From contig NZ_VISI01000002.1 of NCBI RefSeq assembly GCF_007827365.1, forward strand, positions 1,679,001 through 1,743,000: a DNA stretch of 64,000 bases, in the 5' to 3' direction. The position numbers and the translations under genes are program-made. The number at the start of each line of letters is the position of its first letter. The stretch's first letter is position 1. The notes below the pieces were generated by a model. The model had not been told where the DNA came from. It ran no database searches and saw only the letters and a program-made list of their open reading frames with translations. Source of the DNA: Olleya sp. Hel_I_94. Lineage in GTDB: Bacteria; Bacteroidota; Bacteroidia; Flavobacteriales; Flavobacteriaceae. This document shows, in pieces, positions 18,201-26,214 of the stretch.

Positions 18201-21200
18201 TACAATATTAGTGTATGGACTAAATATTTGGTCCGCTGCTGTAGCATTGTCTGCTCCGGATTGACTAATATAGTAGGTTAAGGTGATTCCGGTTTGTCCT
18301 GCTAGAATTTGTGCATTGGCATCTTCTAAATTAAAGGCTTCTACTTCGTCTCCTGGATTGTTATAATCACATAAGGCTATTGGATCAGGTTGTACTAATA
18401 CTGGTAATGGGTTTACAATTAAATCCATTGGTGTTACTGTAGAACAGCCATTAGCGTTATCATCCACGCGTACCCAAATAATTTGTATATCTGCGGTTGT
18501 GTTTGTGTAAGCATTTGGTGTTGCTATTGCATTTGTTGGCACATTAGCGTTGGCTTCTGTTTCGTAAAATGTTATCGTATAATCTGCTGCTGCTAAATCG
18601 TTTGTTGTATCTGAATCTAACTGATTTAATATCTCTGGATTGTTTAATTCTAAATCAAAAATTGCAAAACCGTCTGCATCATTATCACAAACTTCTAAAG
18701 CACTTGGGTCTGTTATTTGTGGTGTTGGGTTTACTATTAAAACCAAGTCTACAAACGTTGCACAGTCTGTTGAGATTGTTGCACTTTCTACGCGTACATA
18801 AATAACCTGTGTATTTGCTACAATGTTATTATATGGACTAACTAATGGGTTTACGTTATTTGTCGCATCACTTGAGGTTTCGTGATAAGTAACCGTTAAT
18901 CCTGGTGCGCCTCCTGTGATTTCTGCTGTAGCATCACTTAATGTGAAGACTCCAAAGCCATCACTGTCTGGATCACAATACTCTAAAGCGGTTGGTGTAA
19001 ATGCTACTGGTGCTTGTACAACATCTAATTGTAATGTCGTTGTTGTAAAACAGCCTGTAGTCACATCTTCTACTCTTACATAAACTATTTGTGGGTTAGA
19101 AATGTTTGTATATGGTATGGCTAATGGACTAGTTTCTGTTTCTGCATCTAATTGCGTTAGGTAATAACTTACCGCATAGTCTGGGTTACCTCCACTAATC
19201 TCATTGTTTTTAATACTTAAATCTATACTTGTAAATCCGTCTGGTATACCATCATCACAAACTTCTAATGGTGTTGGTGTGATTGATGTTGGTAATGCAT
19301 TTACTATAAGATTAAAAGTTGTAGACCCATAACATGTTGGATTAATATTATCGTTAACTCTAACATATACAATTTGTTCTGGCGAATCTATATTTTGATA
19401 AGTAGTTGAATTTAAAATAGGATTAGTTTCTGCATCTAAATCTGTTAAGTTTTCATAAAAAGTAACTGTATAGTTTGCTGGATCTTGACCTCCAAGAATT
19501 GTAGTTTCTTGAGTTGTTAAATCAAAAATCTCAAATCCATCTTCAGAAACATCATCACATACTACCATGTTAGAAGGTTGTACAGCTATAGCATTTGGAT
19601 TAACAATTAAGGTAAATCCTCCGTTTGGTAAGGTAGTAGCTGTATAACAGTCTGAATCAATTAAGCTTTCGATACGAACAAAAATATATTCACCATTGCT
19701 ACCATTATATGGACTAACTAATGGGTTATCACCTGAATCAGCATCTGCAAATGAGTTATGATAGGTTACTGTATATTCTGAAGCTAGTTGCGTACCTAAA
19801 ACTGTTGCAGTCTGTAATTCTAAATTAAACATTTCAACTCCATCATTAGACACATCATCACAAACCTCCATGTCTGGTGCTTGGTTAAGAACCGAAGTTA
19901 TCACATCTAGATTAAAAGTATCAACATCTGAACAAGTTCCTGATGCCACATCTTCAATTCTGATATGAATAATTTCTGGATAGGTTTCATTTCCAATATA
20001 GTTGGCTGGATCCGCAATAGGATTAAGTCCCAATTGTGCATCTGACAAACTATTATGATAACTAATAGTTACGTCTGCAGCGATTTGACTTCCTATCGCT
20101 TCGGTATCATTAACCGTTAAATCAAAAATTTCATTTCCGGAAGGATTATTACATGTAATAATATCAATGGTATTTTCCACCATTGGTCCTGGAATAAATT
20201 CTATTAAAACAGAATCTGTCGCTTGACATGTAGCAGAAAAAACAACATCAACACTATAAACACCATTTTCCGTTGCGTTTAAAGTAGATCCCGTTTCTCC
20301 TGGTATAACAACTCCGTCTAAATACCAAGTATGAGTTGCTGTAGGTAAGTTTGTATCTAAAGGTACAGAACCTCCTGAACATATTGCTGTACCAGCATCT
20401 ATGGTAACATCATCTCCTAAATCTCCTCCTAAATTAAATGTTCCTGCTCCTAAAAACACTGCTGCATTATAGGCTGTATCACCATCATCCGCAATAACTA
20501 GTTTAATGTTATAAGTGTTACCAGGCGTTACATTAGAAAAAGCAGTCATAGAAGTTGTATAACCTCTAAAATCGATTGGAGAATTTCCTGGAGGCAATCC
20601 TCCTGCTCCATAATAAGAGTCGAAAAAAGTTGGATTAACCGATGGACAACTTGCATTATACGCATTGTCTCTAACCGTAAACACAGAAACAACATCTGTT
20701 GTTCCTGGCACGATTGCCAAATTAGTAACTGCAGTCGTTGATAAATCCGTTAATAAAAATGCAAAAGCATCTGTAAATCCACATTGGAAACCTCCATACT
20801 CTTCTGATGCGAATAAGAAATCAAAACTTATACTATTAGCAATTGGCACAAAATTAAACTCGATAAAAGAAGCATCATTAGAATCTCCTGGGTTTAATGC
20901 TGGTATTGCATTTTCTAAATCTGCATCTCCTGGCCATCCACCACTACTTTGTGTTCCTGTTTCAGGTCCTTCAGCTTCCATTGCATCACCAGAATTTAAA
21001 ACAATACCTGCTTCAAATGGAAATGCACCTGGAAGTGCTGTAAAATATCCAATCCCATTTTCTTGCCCAAAATTGCTTCCTGTACTCCAATTAAAATTAG
21101 AAACTGTAGCACATGGGCTATCAATTAATACATCCTCTATTAATTCTGGAACTGTATAAGTTGTTTGATTTACAGTAATATATGGACTTAAAACTTCTAC

Positions 21201-21908
21201 TTCAATAGTTGTCGAAGCAGAACATCCTGTTGGATTGCTATCTGTTGCTGTAAATGTTACAGTAAACGTCCCTAAATTGTTAAATACATGACTTGATGAT
21301 AGTCCTGTTGCTGAAGATCCATCTCCAAAATTCCAGTTATAAGTTGCTCCTGTTCCGTCATCTTCAAAAATTGCACTACCATCAAAACTAACAGTACCAC
21401 CTAAAGGAATTTGAATAACACCTAAACCATCAGCTACTGGGTTTGTAGCATCTATAGTAGGTGTAATTGTTTGACAGGATTGTAAACATGAAATATTAGC
21501 AGCCCAACCTGAAGTATTTGCTGCTGCACTACTTACAAACTCTATTGTAATACAACCTGTTGCACTAGTTGTTGATGCAGAAATTGTACCTGGATTATTT
21601 GCTGCTCCACCACCAGAATATGTACCAATTACCGCAGCACTTGTATCATCACCATCATAGATAGTCATTACGTCGGAACCTAGTTGTGTACTAAATGTTG
21701 TAAATTGTATTTGAATAAATTGATCTGGTCCATCTGGACATAGCGTTAAAACAAAATTCTCGTTATCAGCATAATTAGCCGATGCTCCTCCTGAATCATA
21801 AAGCACACCTGAACATTGGGAAAACGTTCCGTTTTGCATCAAAACATCTTGAGATTGAGCAGTGAATAAAGCACCTAGAAAAGTAACAATAAGTAGAAAT
21901 TTTTTCAT
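15228..21908 (-). CDS. Giant secreted type IX substrate: CUB, PKD, choice-of-anchor L, 13 repeat modules, type B sorting domain
   Basis: The 2226-residue surface or secreted protein is a likely adhesin or matrix component. Order of parts: signal peptide (1-19); CUB-like domain (about 30-145); PKD domain (about 165-240, NWNFGDGSS, FTATDSN); choice-of-anchor L domain (about 250-495, FLFASEEYGGFQCGF); an Ig-like stretch (about 500-575); 13 modules of 85-110 residues (about 582-1971) sharing CDD, FDL, YTVTYHET, NPQTIYVRVE and a late GC; Asp-rich calcium-binding type repeats inside module 13 (about 1885-1955); another Ig-like part; and a C-terminal gliding-motility type B sorting domain (about 2139-2226, FTPNDDGFNDTW, IFDRYGKLL, GWDGTYNG). 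Its exporter partner is probably the PorP/SprF-like gene. Confidence 0.93.
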   Translation of the reverse strand: MKKFLLIVTFLGALFTAQSQDVLMQNGTFSQCSGVLYDSGGASANYADNENFVLTLCPDGPDQFIQIQFTTFSTQLGSDVMTIYDGDDTSAAVIGTYSGGGAANNPGTISASTTSATGCITIEFVSSAAANTSGWAANISCLQSCQTITPTIDATNPVADGLGVIQIPLGGTVSFDGSAIFEDDGTGATYNWNFGDGSSATGLSSSHVFNNLGTFTVTFTATDSNPTGCSASTTIEVEVLSPYITVNQTTYTVPELIEDVLIDSPCATVSNFNWSTGSNFGQENGIGYFTALPGAFPFEAGIVLNSGDAMEAEGPETGTQSSGGWPGDADLENAIPALNPGDSNDASFIEFNFVPIANSISFDFLFASEEYGGFQCGFTDAFAFLLTDLSTTAVTNLAIVPGTTDVVSVFTVRDNAYNASCPSVNPTFFDSYYGAGGLPPGNSPIDFRGYTTSMTAFSNVTPGNTYNIKLVIADDGDTAYNAAVFLGAGTFNLGGDLGDDVTIDAGTAICSGGSVPLDTNLPTATHTWYLDGVVIPGETGSTLNATENGVYSVDVVFSATCQATDSVLIEFIPGPMVENTIDIITCNNPSGNEIFDLTVNDTEAIGSQIAADVTISYHNSLSDAQLGLNPIADPANYIGNETYPEIIHIRIEDVASGTCSDVDTFNLDVITSVLNQAPDMEVCDDVSNDGVEMFNLELQTATVLGTQLASEYTVTYHNSFADADSGDNPLVSPYNGSNGEYIFVRIESLIDSDCYTATTLPNGGFTLIVNPNAIAVQPSNMVVCDDVSEDGFEIFDLTTQETTILGGQDPANYTVTFYENLTDLDAETNPILNSTTYQNIDSPEQIVYVRVNDNINPTCYGSTTFNLIVNALPTSITPTPLEVCDDGIPDGFTSIDLSIKNNEISGGNPDYAVSYYLTQLDAETETSPLAIPYTNISNPQIVYVRVEDVTTGCFTTTTLQLDVVQAPVAFTPTALEYCDPDSDGFGVFTLSDATAEITGGAPGLTVTYHETSSDATNNVNPLVSPYNNIVANTQVIYVRVESATISTDCATFVDLVLIVNPTPQITDPSALEVCDNDADGFAIFDLELNNPEILNQLDSDTTNDLAAADYTITFYETEANANVPTNAIATPNAYTNTTADIQIIWVRVDDNANGCSTVTPMDLIVNPLPVLVQPDPIALCDYNNPGDEVEAFNLEDANAQILAGQTGITLTYYISQSGADNATAADQIFSPYTNIVNPQTVYVRAVDNVTGCVSTITLDLRVNPIPSPQASPVALIECDDDNDGFTTFNLDSQTTTILNGEPDVSISYHETQADATNDLNALVSPYTNIVANTQMIYVRAENDITGCFTIVVLPLQVQPSPVVPVVIDDYIVCDDNDDGFSQFDFDTVMAPQILGTQDPADFTLTYHTTQIAADNGTSPIVNTGNYTNVTNPQTIYVRLEGNVNGCVTTGSFIIRVEFPPVIVQPTPLAICDELDADYYENNDDMATFDLTVKNDEITAGNPSWIVTYYETQANAQADVSPIVDPTMYTNMMVGTNPANPQTVYVRVTDADTGCFSFTTLTIRVLPNPTPLQNPTDLELCDDVNIVGPNDLIEIFDLTTNEVTTINGELGVSASYYTDLDDALMGTNQIVDPTAHSNEDPDNPGVAINPQTIYMRVTNGTDASGTGGTGCYTIVSFDITVNPLPEVSPIEDYIYCELFNDGQYGFDLESKTPEILNGQDGTIFTVTYHETQGEADMAMNALSSPYTNTSNPQTIYVNITNTLTGCDTTTTFNIEVQEAAQANPDLVPIVYQICDDNMETDGDTTDDSAQFDLLTLNPEVLDGQDPANYIVSYYATQADADAATDALPFLYENSVNPQVIYVRVDNNTMTVLPLAIDLAGLGTTGIDFNGDGTIDTIDTDLDGVFDLIDVDGDGLSDGTDTDADGLIDEIDIDGDGIADAVDIDGDGVLDNQADSSVCYDTAEITLQVNPLPEFDLDDTYLLCVNTNGTEVVNTPVLDTGLSATDYTFEWQLESVTLPGETGSSLTPTQGGLYTVIVTDAVTGCTNDDSATVEESEPPVITAEVTTAAFAEVHNISVTATGSGVSIFEFSIDDGPWETNTPNDGMYMFTDVGAGEHIITVRDINGCGEASIPVMVMDYPHFFTPNDDGFNDTWNIYGIEDQLDAEIYIFDRYGKLLKQLSPSGLGWDGTYNGNPMPTSDYWFTVEYRELNDTSNTRKQFKAHFTLKR
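15998..20165 (-). repeat. Thirteen in-frame tandem coding modules within the giant protein gene
   Basis: DNA encoding modules of about 85-110 codons, recognised by recurring CDD, FDL, YHET, SPY.N, IYVRVE and GC motifs. Modules 1-3 (19.3-20.2 kb) have diverged more from the consensus than later ones. The modules are protein-level repeats with diverged DNA; no stretch looks freshly duplicated. Confidence 0.8.
16046..16256 (-). repeat. Asp-rich calcium-binding type (TSP3-like) repeats inside module 13
   Basis: About six short units of the form DxDGDGxxD (DFNGDGTID, DVDGDGLSD, DIDGDGIAD, DIDGDGVLD and others) interrupt the 13th module between its IYVRVD strand and its terminal strand with VCYDTAEITLQV. 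Such units bind Ca2+ in thrombospondin-type repeats. Confidence 0.8.
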
Positions 21909-22132
21909 TTCTTATTTAGTAAAAGGGTTGAATAATTGGTTAATTTACAATTATACTAAAATACTGCCTAATAATTTGATAAAATTCATCTTAAAAAATG
22001 ATAAGAATTGCTCATACATAGATCAATTGATACGCATTTTTATAATAAAAACAGACAAAGTTGAATAGTATATATATTAAACAGTTACAATTCAAAAACT
22101 CCTACCCAACACTAGAGTTTGCAAATTATATC

Positions 22133-22140
22133 TATATTTG
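22133..22140 (+). promoter_or_regulatory. Candidate -7 element for the MscS gene
   Basis: TATATTTG matches TAnnTTTG and lies 22 bases before the start codon. No TTG is found 17-23 bases upstream, so only half the promoter is convincing. Confidence 0.3.
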
Positions 22141-22162
22141 TTTTAACTTATAAAATCATACA

Positions 22163-22975
22163 ATGGAATTACAAAAATGGATAGACAAAGGGTCTGAAAT
22201 TATTATTGAATACACGCCTAAAATGTTAGCTGCAATAGCTATCTGGATTATTGGTGCTTTTGTTATCAAACAAGCTCTAAGAGCTTTGAAAAAATTAATG
22301 CTAGTTAGAAATTATGATGAAAGCTTACAAAAATTTTTAATAAACCTATTACGTTGGGTTTTAAAAATTGTACTAATTATAATCGTACTAGGGACGTTAG
22401 GCATTGAAACTACATCCTTTGCTGCGATATTGGCTGCAGCAGGTTTAGCAATTGGATTAGCTTTACAAGGGTCTTTAGCTAATTTTGCTGGAGGTGTATT
22501 AATTATGTTATTTAAACCTTTCAAAATTGGCGACTTGATAGAAGCACAAGGTCAAGTTGGAGTTGTAAAAGAGATCCAAATTTTTACGACTAAACTTACA
22601 GGATTATCAAACAGAGAAATTATTATCCCTAATGGCTCTTTGTCCAATGGAAATATTATTAATTTTTCTACTGAAGGTACGCGACGTGTAGATTTGGTTT
22701 TTGGCGTTGGGTATGAATCTGACATTAAAAAAACAAAAGAAGTTTTAATGTCTGTATTAACCGCTAACCCTAAAGTGTTAGAAACACCTGCACCTACGGT
22801 AAATGTGATTGAATTAGCAGATAGCTCTATTAATTTTGCTGTAAGACCTTGGTGTAAAGCTGAAGATTATTGGGCTGTTTATTTTGAGACAACCGAACAA
22901 ACTAAAGAAGCACTAGATGCTGCTGGTATTGACATACCTTATCCACATAGTGTTGAAATACAAAAACAGGCTTAA
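22163..22975 (+). CDS. Small-conductance mechanosensitive channel, MscS family
   Basis: The product opens in response to membrane tension and protects against osmotic downshock. The 270 residues show three membrane helices (about 17-37, 62-82, 86-112), the last being the Gly/Ala-rich pore helix (AAAGLAIGLALQGSLANFAGG). The beta domain follows with FKIGDLIEAQGQVGVVKEI and IIPNGSLSNGNIINFS, then the alpha/beta C-terminal domain. Length is typical of the short, MscS-like class. Its TAA (22973-22975) abuts the tsaB stop on the other strand with no base between; its terminator appears to lie inside tsaB. Confidence 0.94.
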   Translation: MELQKWIDKGSEIIIEYTPKMLAAIAIWIIGAFVIKQALRALKKLMLVRNYDESLQKFLINLLRWVLKIVLIIIVLGTLGIETTSFAAILAAAGLAIGLALQGSLANFAGGVLIMLFKPFKIGDLIEAQGQVGVVKEIQIFTTKLTGLSNREIIIPNGSLSNGNIINFSTEGTRRVDLVFGVGYESDIKKTKEVLMSVLTANPKVLETPAPTVNVIELADSSINFAVRPWCKAEDYWAVYFETTEQTKEALDAAGIDIPYPHSVEIQKQA

Positions 22976-23647
22976 TTATTTTTTAGATTTTATTGCTACA
23001 AAATCTTTTAAGTAATACGGTTCAAAATAAGCGACATCTTCGGTGTCGCTTTTTTTGTATTTATTAAAACTTAAAGCGCTCATTTGATCTGCAGAAGGTA
23101 ATTTGTTTTCAATAAACACTGCATTGTTATTATCTAATAACGCTTTAGTTTTAGCCACACCATCACCAATAAAGTAGACTTTATTTTCTGACAAATAAGA
23201 TTGAAATGACGTCTCATCAAGGACTTGCGCTTCAATTGCTCTAATGCTATTAAACTGAGTATCAAAAATAGCAGAATACACCTCTAAACGTCTAGCGTCT
23301 AACATTGGTATAATTAATCCAGAATCTGCTTTTACTTGATGCGCTAAGGCTTCTAAAGTAGATACTGATATTAATGGTATGTTTAAAGCAAATGCTAAAC
23401 CCTTAGCTGCAGACACACCTATACGTAATCCTGTATATGATCCTGGTCCTTTACTTACTGCTATGGCATCTAATTGTAATGTTGAAATCTTTGCTTCTTT
23501 TAACACCTCATCAACGTAAACGTGGAGTTTTTCTGCATGAGAATAACCATTTCCGTAATCTTCTTTTAGCACCAAAGTCTCTCCTTTATGAGAAAGAGAG
23601 ACTGAGCAGTTAGTTGTAGACGTTTCAATATTTAAAATATATGCCAC
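22976..23647 (-). CDS. tsaB: tRNA threonylcarbamoyladenosine biosynthesis protein TsaB
   Basis: TsaB is the partner of TsaD in making the universal t6A37 tRNA modification. The 223-residue product shows the ASKHA-fold opening (ILNIETSTTNCSVSL), SHAEKLHVYVDEVL, and the typical VSKGPGSYTGLRIGVSAAKGLAFA segment. The start is a GTG at 23647, since the family begins exactly there and no ATG is available. It lies 2 bases after the TolC-like gene, so this essential-type gene is probably read at the end of the exporter operon. The 3' part carries a plus-strand terminator (23030-23056). Confidence 0.94.
   Translation of the reverse strand: MAYILNIETSTTNCSVSLSHKGETLVLKEDYGNGYSHAEKLHVYVDEVLKEAKISTLQLDAIAVSKGPGSYTGLRIGVSAAKGLAFALNIPLISVSTLEALAHQVKADSGLIIPMLDARRLEVYSAIFDTQFNSIRAIEAQVLDETSFQSYLSENKVYFIGDGVAKTKALLDNNNAVFIENKLPSADQMSALSFNKYKKSDTEDVAYFEPYYLKDFVAIKSKK
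23030..23056 (+). terminator. Terminator for mscS embedded in the tsaB coding sequence
   Basis: On the plus strand AGCGACA (23030-23036) pairs with TGTCGCT (23044-23050), with two further inner pairs, followed by a run of seven T. It lies 55 bases past the mscS stop, within tsaB codons read from the other strand (KKSDTEDVAY). Confidence 0.7.
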
Positions 23648-23649
23648 TT

Positions 23650-25038
23650 TTATTCTGTTATTGGTTTATCAAGATAAAAATCTAACACTTTAGTTTTAAA
23701 AACGTAATTGTATTTTGCGTTTAAAAAAGACGATTGTGCATTTATTAGTCGGTTACGAACTTGTTCTAATTGAAACGATGTACTGACACCTAAATCGTAT
23801 TTATCTTGTTCGTTTTGAAAAGCTAACTCTTGGGACTCTAAAGATATTTTAGATGCTTCATATTGAATTAATGAAGCCTTAGCATCAGCAAAAGCTTGCT
23901 CTACATTGGAAGTTAGCGTTTGTTTTTCTTGCTCTAAAGCTAAAACGATTCGATCTTTACTAATCTCTGCTCTTTTAACACTTGCGTCTGTTCTAAATCC
24001 ATTAAAAATTGGCACGTTTAAACTAAAACCAACATTGTATCCAAGGTTATTTTCAATTTGCTCTGCAAATCCATTTTTTTGTAATTCAATAATAGCTTCT
24101 CCAGACGTTGCATCAAATCCTGTAACTATAGGTAAAACATCATCTTGTCCTTGTAAATGTTGGTAAGACGTACTTGCACCAACACCAAAACTTAAAGAAG
24201 GTAAATAGGCACTTCTAGCAATTTGATAGTTTAATTCAGCATTATCAATATTAAGTTGTGCACCTTTAATTTCTGGACGATTATCTAACGCGTAGGATAA
24301 AATTTCGTTTGAATTGTTGTAAGCTAAGACTGCTTCCGTTAAATCAATATCTACATTTTGAATGTCAAACCCTTGCGATGGTATTTGTAATAACTGTGAT
24401 AAATTTAATAGTGACAATACCACATTGTTTTCTGCATTAACTAAGCGCTCATTATCTGAAGCTAATTGCGATTTAGAGACTAACAAATCTGCACTTGCTC
24501 TAGCTCCTGCATCAACAAGTTCTTGCACTTGCTCTAAACTTTTTTGGCTAATTGCCACTTGCTCCTCTGCTTGCTTTACAGCTTCGCGATTAAACAATAT
24601 ATTTAAATACGCATTTACTACATTTAACGAGATATTATTTTTTAAAATATCTAATTGAATCTTACTACTTTCAATACCTAGTTCTGCTTGCTTTTGAAGA
24701 TTTGTGTTTCTAAAGCCATTAAATAAGGTAACACCTGCATTTAAACCAAATCCATTACCTCTAGAATCTCTTGAAATCCTACTTCCGTTTTGATCTATAA
24801 ACGAACCAAAATTCCAATTTTGAGAGGCACTTGCATTTACTGTAGGTAAAAAGTTTCCTTTTGCAGATTTTAAATCTTGTTCTGCAATTTGTTGATCTAG
24901 CAGTGACTGTCTAACGGTTATGTTGTTTTGCAATGCGTAATCAACACTTTCTTTTAATGACCACTTTTTTTCTTGAGCAAAAGCTGTGAAGCCTACTAAG
25001 AATACTAATGTGAATTGTATTATATTTCTAGTTTTCAT
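23650..25038 (-). CDS. TolC-family outer-membrane efflux protein
   Basis: Outer-membrane duct of a tripartite exporter. The 462-residue product has a signal peptide ending GFTAFAQ and two homologous halves with long helices (SLKESVDYALQNN, QLNIDNAELNYQIARSAYLPSLSF, and NVPIFNGFRTDASVKRAEI) as in the OEP family. The frame runs upstream to 25125 but that part overlaps the adaptor gene; the ATG at 25038 places the signal peptide at the N-terminus. It overlaps the end of the HlyD-like gene by 11 bases, so the two are translationally coupled. Confidence 0.93.
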   Translation of the reverse strand: MKTRNIIQFTLVFLVGFTAFAQEKKWSLKESVDYALQNNITVRQSLLDQQIAEQDLKSAKGNFLPTVNASASQNWNFGSFIDQNGSRISRDSRGNGFGLNAGVTLFNGFRNTNLQKQAELGIESSKIQLDILKNNISLNVVNAYLNILFNREAVKQAEEQVAISQKSLEQVQELVDAGARASADLLVSKSQLASDNERLVNAENNVVLSLLNLSQLLQIPSQGFDIQNVDIDLTEAVLAYNNSNEILSYALDNRPEIKGAQLNIDNAELNYQIARSAYLPSLSFGVGASTSYQHLQGQDDVLPIVTGFDATSGEAIIELQKNGFAEQIENNLGYNVGFSLNVPIFNGFRTDASVKRAEISKDRIVLALEQEKQTLTSNVEQAFADAKASLIQYEASKISLESQELAFQNEQDKYDLGVSTSFQLEQVRNRLINAQSSFLNAKYNYVFKTKVLDFYLDKPITE

Positions 25039-26143
25039 CTTCGTTATCTTCTTTTGATGCTTTGTTCCACACTTTAATTTTTTCTCCTTCTTTAACACCT
25101 TCTGTGATTTCGACATTAATACCATCAGACAATCCTATTTCCACATCTCTTTTTTCAAAAGTACCTGGAGCTGTTTCAATGTCAACAAATGGTTTTTCAG
25201 TAATTCTGTTAAACTGTAATAATGATTCTTTAATTACTAAAATACTGTCCTTACTTTCCATTTCAATTTCAGCGTTAGCACTGTAACCAGCTCTAATTTT
25301 AGTTGAAGGTTCTACCGTTACATCTGCTTTAATAGTAAATTGCACTGCTCCATTCTCTTCCATACCTTTTGGTGCAACAAATGTAAGTTTAGCAGGAAAC
25401 ACTTTTTCGTTAATCGCACCTAAAATTACTTTAATATCTTTTCCTTCTTCTAATTTACCAACTTCAGCTTCATCCACTTTACCTTCAAAAATCATTTTGC
25501 TCATGTCTGCAATAGTCGCGATTGTAGTACCAGCATTAAAGTTATTACTTTCAATAACCTGATCACCTTCTCTTACTGGAATCTCTAGAATTGTCCCAGG
25601 AATTAAAGCGATAATATTTGTATTTGCAGATCCACCACCAGACAATGATCCTCTTTTAATAATTTGGTAATTATTTTGAGCTTGATTTAAGGTTTCTTGT
25701 GCTTGGTTTAAAGACAATTGACTGTTTTCAAAATCTTGTCTAGATATAACCCCTTTTTCAAATAAAGCTTTATTACGATCGTATAATGTTTTAGCATTAT
25801 TAAACGATAGTTTTGCTGTAGATATTTGTCCACTTGCACCAACCAAACTTTGCTCGTTTGGTACGACTCTAATTTTAGCAATCACATCTCCTTTTTTAAC
25901 GATGTCACCTTCCTCGACTAAGATTTTATCGATAATACCTGAAATTTGAGGTTTTAACTCTACTTCTTCCTCTGGATTTAATTTACCTGTAGCTACCGTT
26001 TTAGTATTTATTGAGGTATAAAAAGGCTCAGCTGTTTTAAACTCTTCCACTGATTTAGAACTTGAGTCTTTAAAGTATTTTAACACCATTAAAAGCGCTA
26101 TTACCAAAGCAACAATTACAATTATTTTTATTACTTTTTTCAT
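25028..26143 (-). CDS. Periplasmic adaptor (HlyD/MacA-like membrane fusion protein)
   Basis: Links the inner-membrane ABC permeases to the TolC-like duct. The 371-residue product has an N-terminal membrane helix (about 5-22), a biotinyl-lipoyl-like half (SGIIDKILVEEGDIVKKGDVIAKI), a helical hairpin with Gln/Asn-rich heptads (about 105-165), the second lipoyl half, and beta-barrel and membrane-proximal domains (KVDEAEVGKLEEGKDIKV; GYSANAEIEMESKDSIL). Ends in acidic residues. Part of the operon with two FtsX-type permeases and the ATPase. Confidence 0.93.
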   Translation of the reverse strand: MKKVIKIIVIVALVIALLMVLKYFKDSSSKSVEEFKTAEPFYTSINTKTVATGKLNPEEEVELKPQISGIIDKILVEEGDIVKKGDVIAKIRVVPNEQSLVGASGQISTAKLSFNNAKTLYDRNKALFEKGVISRQDFENSQLSLNQAQETLNQAQNNYQIIKRGSLSGGGSANTNIIALIPGTILEIPVREGDQVIESNNFNAGTTIATIADMSKMIFEGKVDEAEVGKLEEGKDIKVILGAINEKVFPAKLTFVAPKGMEENGAVQFTIKADVTVEPSTKIRAGYSANAEIEMESKDSILVIKESLLQFNRITEKPFVDIETAPGTFEKRDVEIGLSDGINVEITEGVKEGEKIKVWNKASKEDNEDEN

Positions 26144-26214
26144 TTTTATATAGTTTACTCGGTTGATTTTAAAAGTTTTTTAGACTTTATTTTAATTATA
26201 TTTAATTGATAAAA

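Noticed and set aside
15998..20165. Regularly spaced similar segments suggestive of a CRISPR array or satellite
   Set aside because: The periodicity is about 300 bases, in frame, and reflects protein modules; there are no short identical repeats with unique spacers.
20665..21159. 164-codon open frame on the plus strand inside the giant repeat protein gene
   Set aside because: It is a shadow of the Ser/Thr/Asp-rich coding strand; low-complexity translation and no start context. Similar frames at 15429-15897, 16117-16597, 17098-17280 and 18569-18805 are rejected likewise.
25039..25125. N-terminal extension of the TolC-like protein
   Set aside because: It is Lys-rich sequence in the adaptor gene and would bury the signal peptide.
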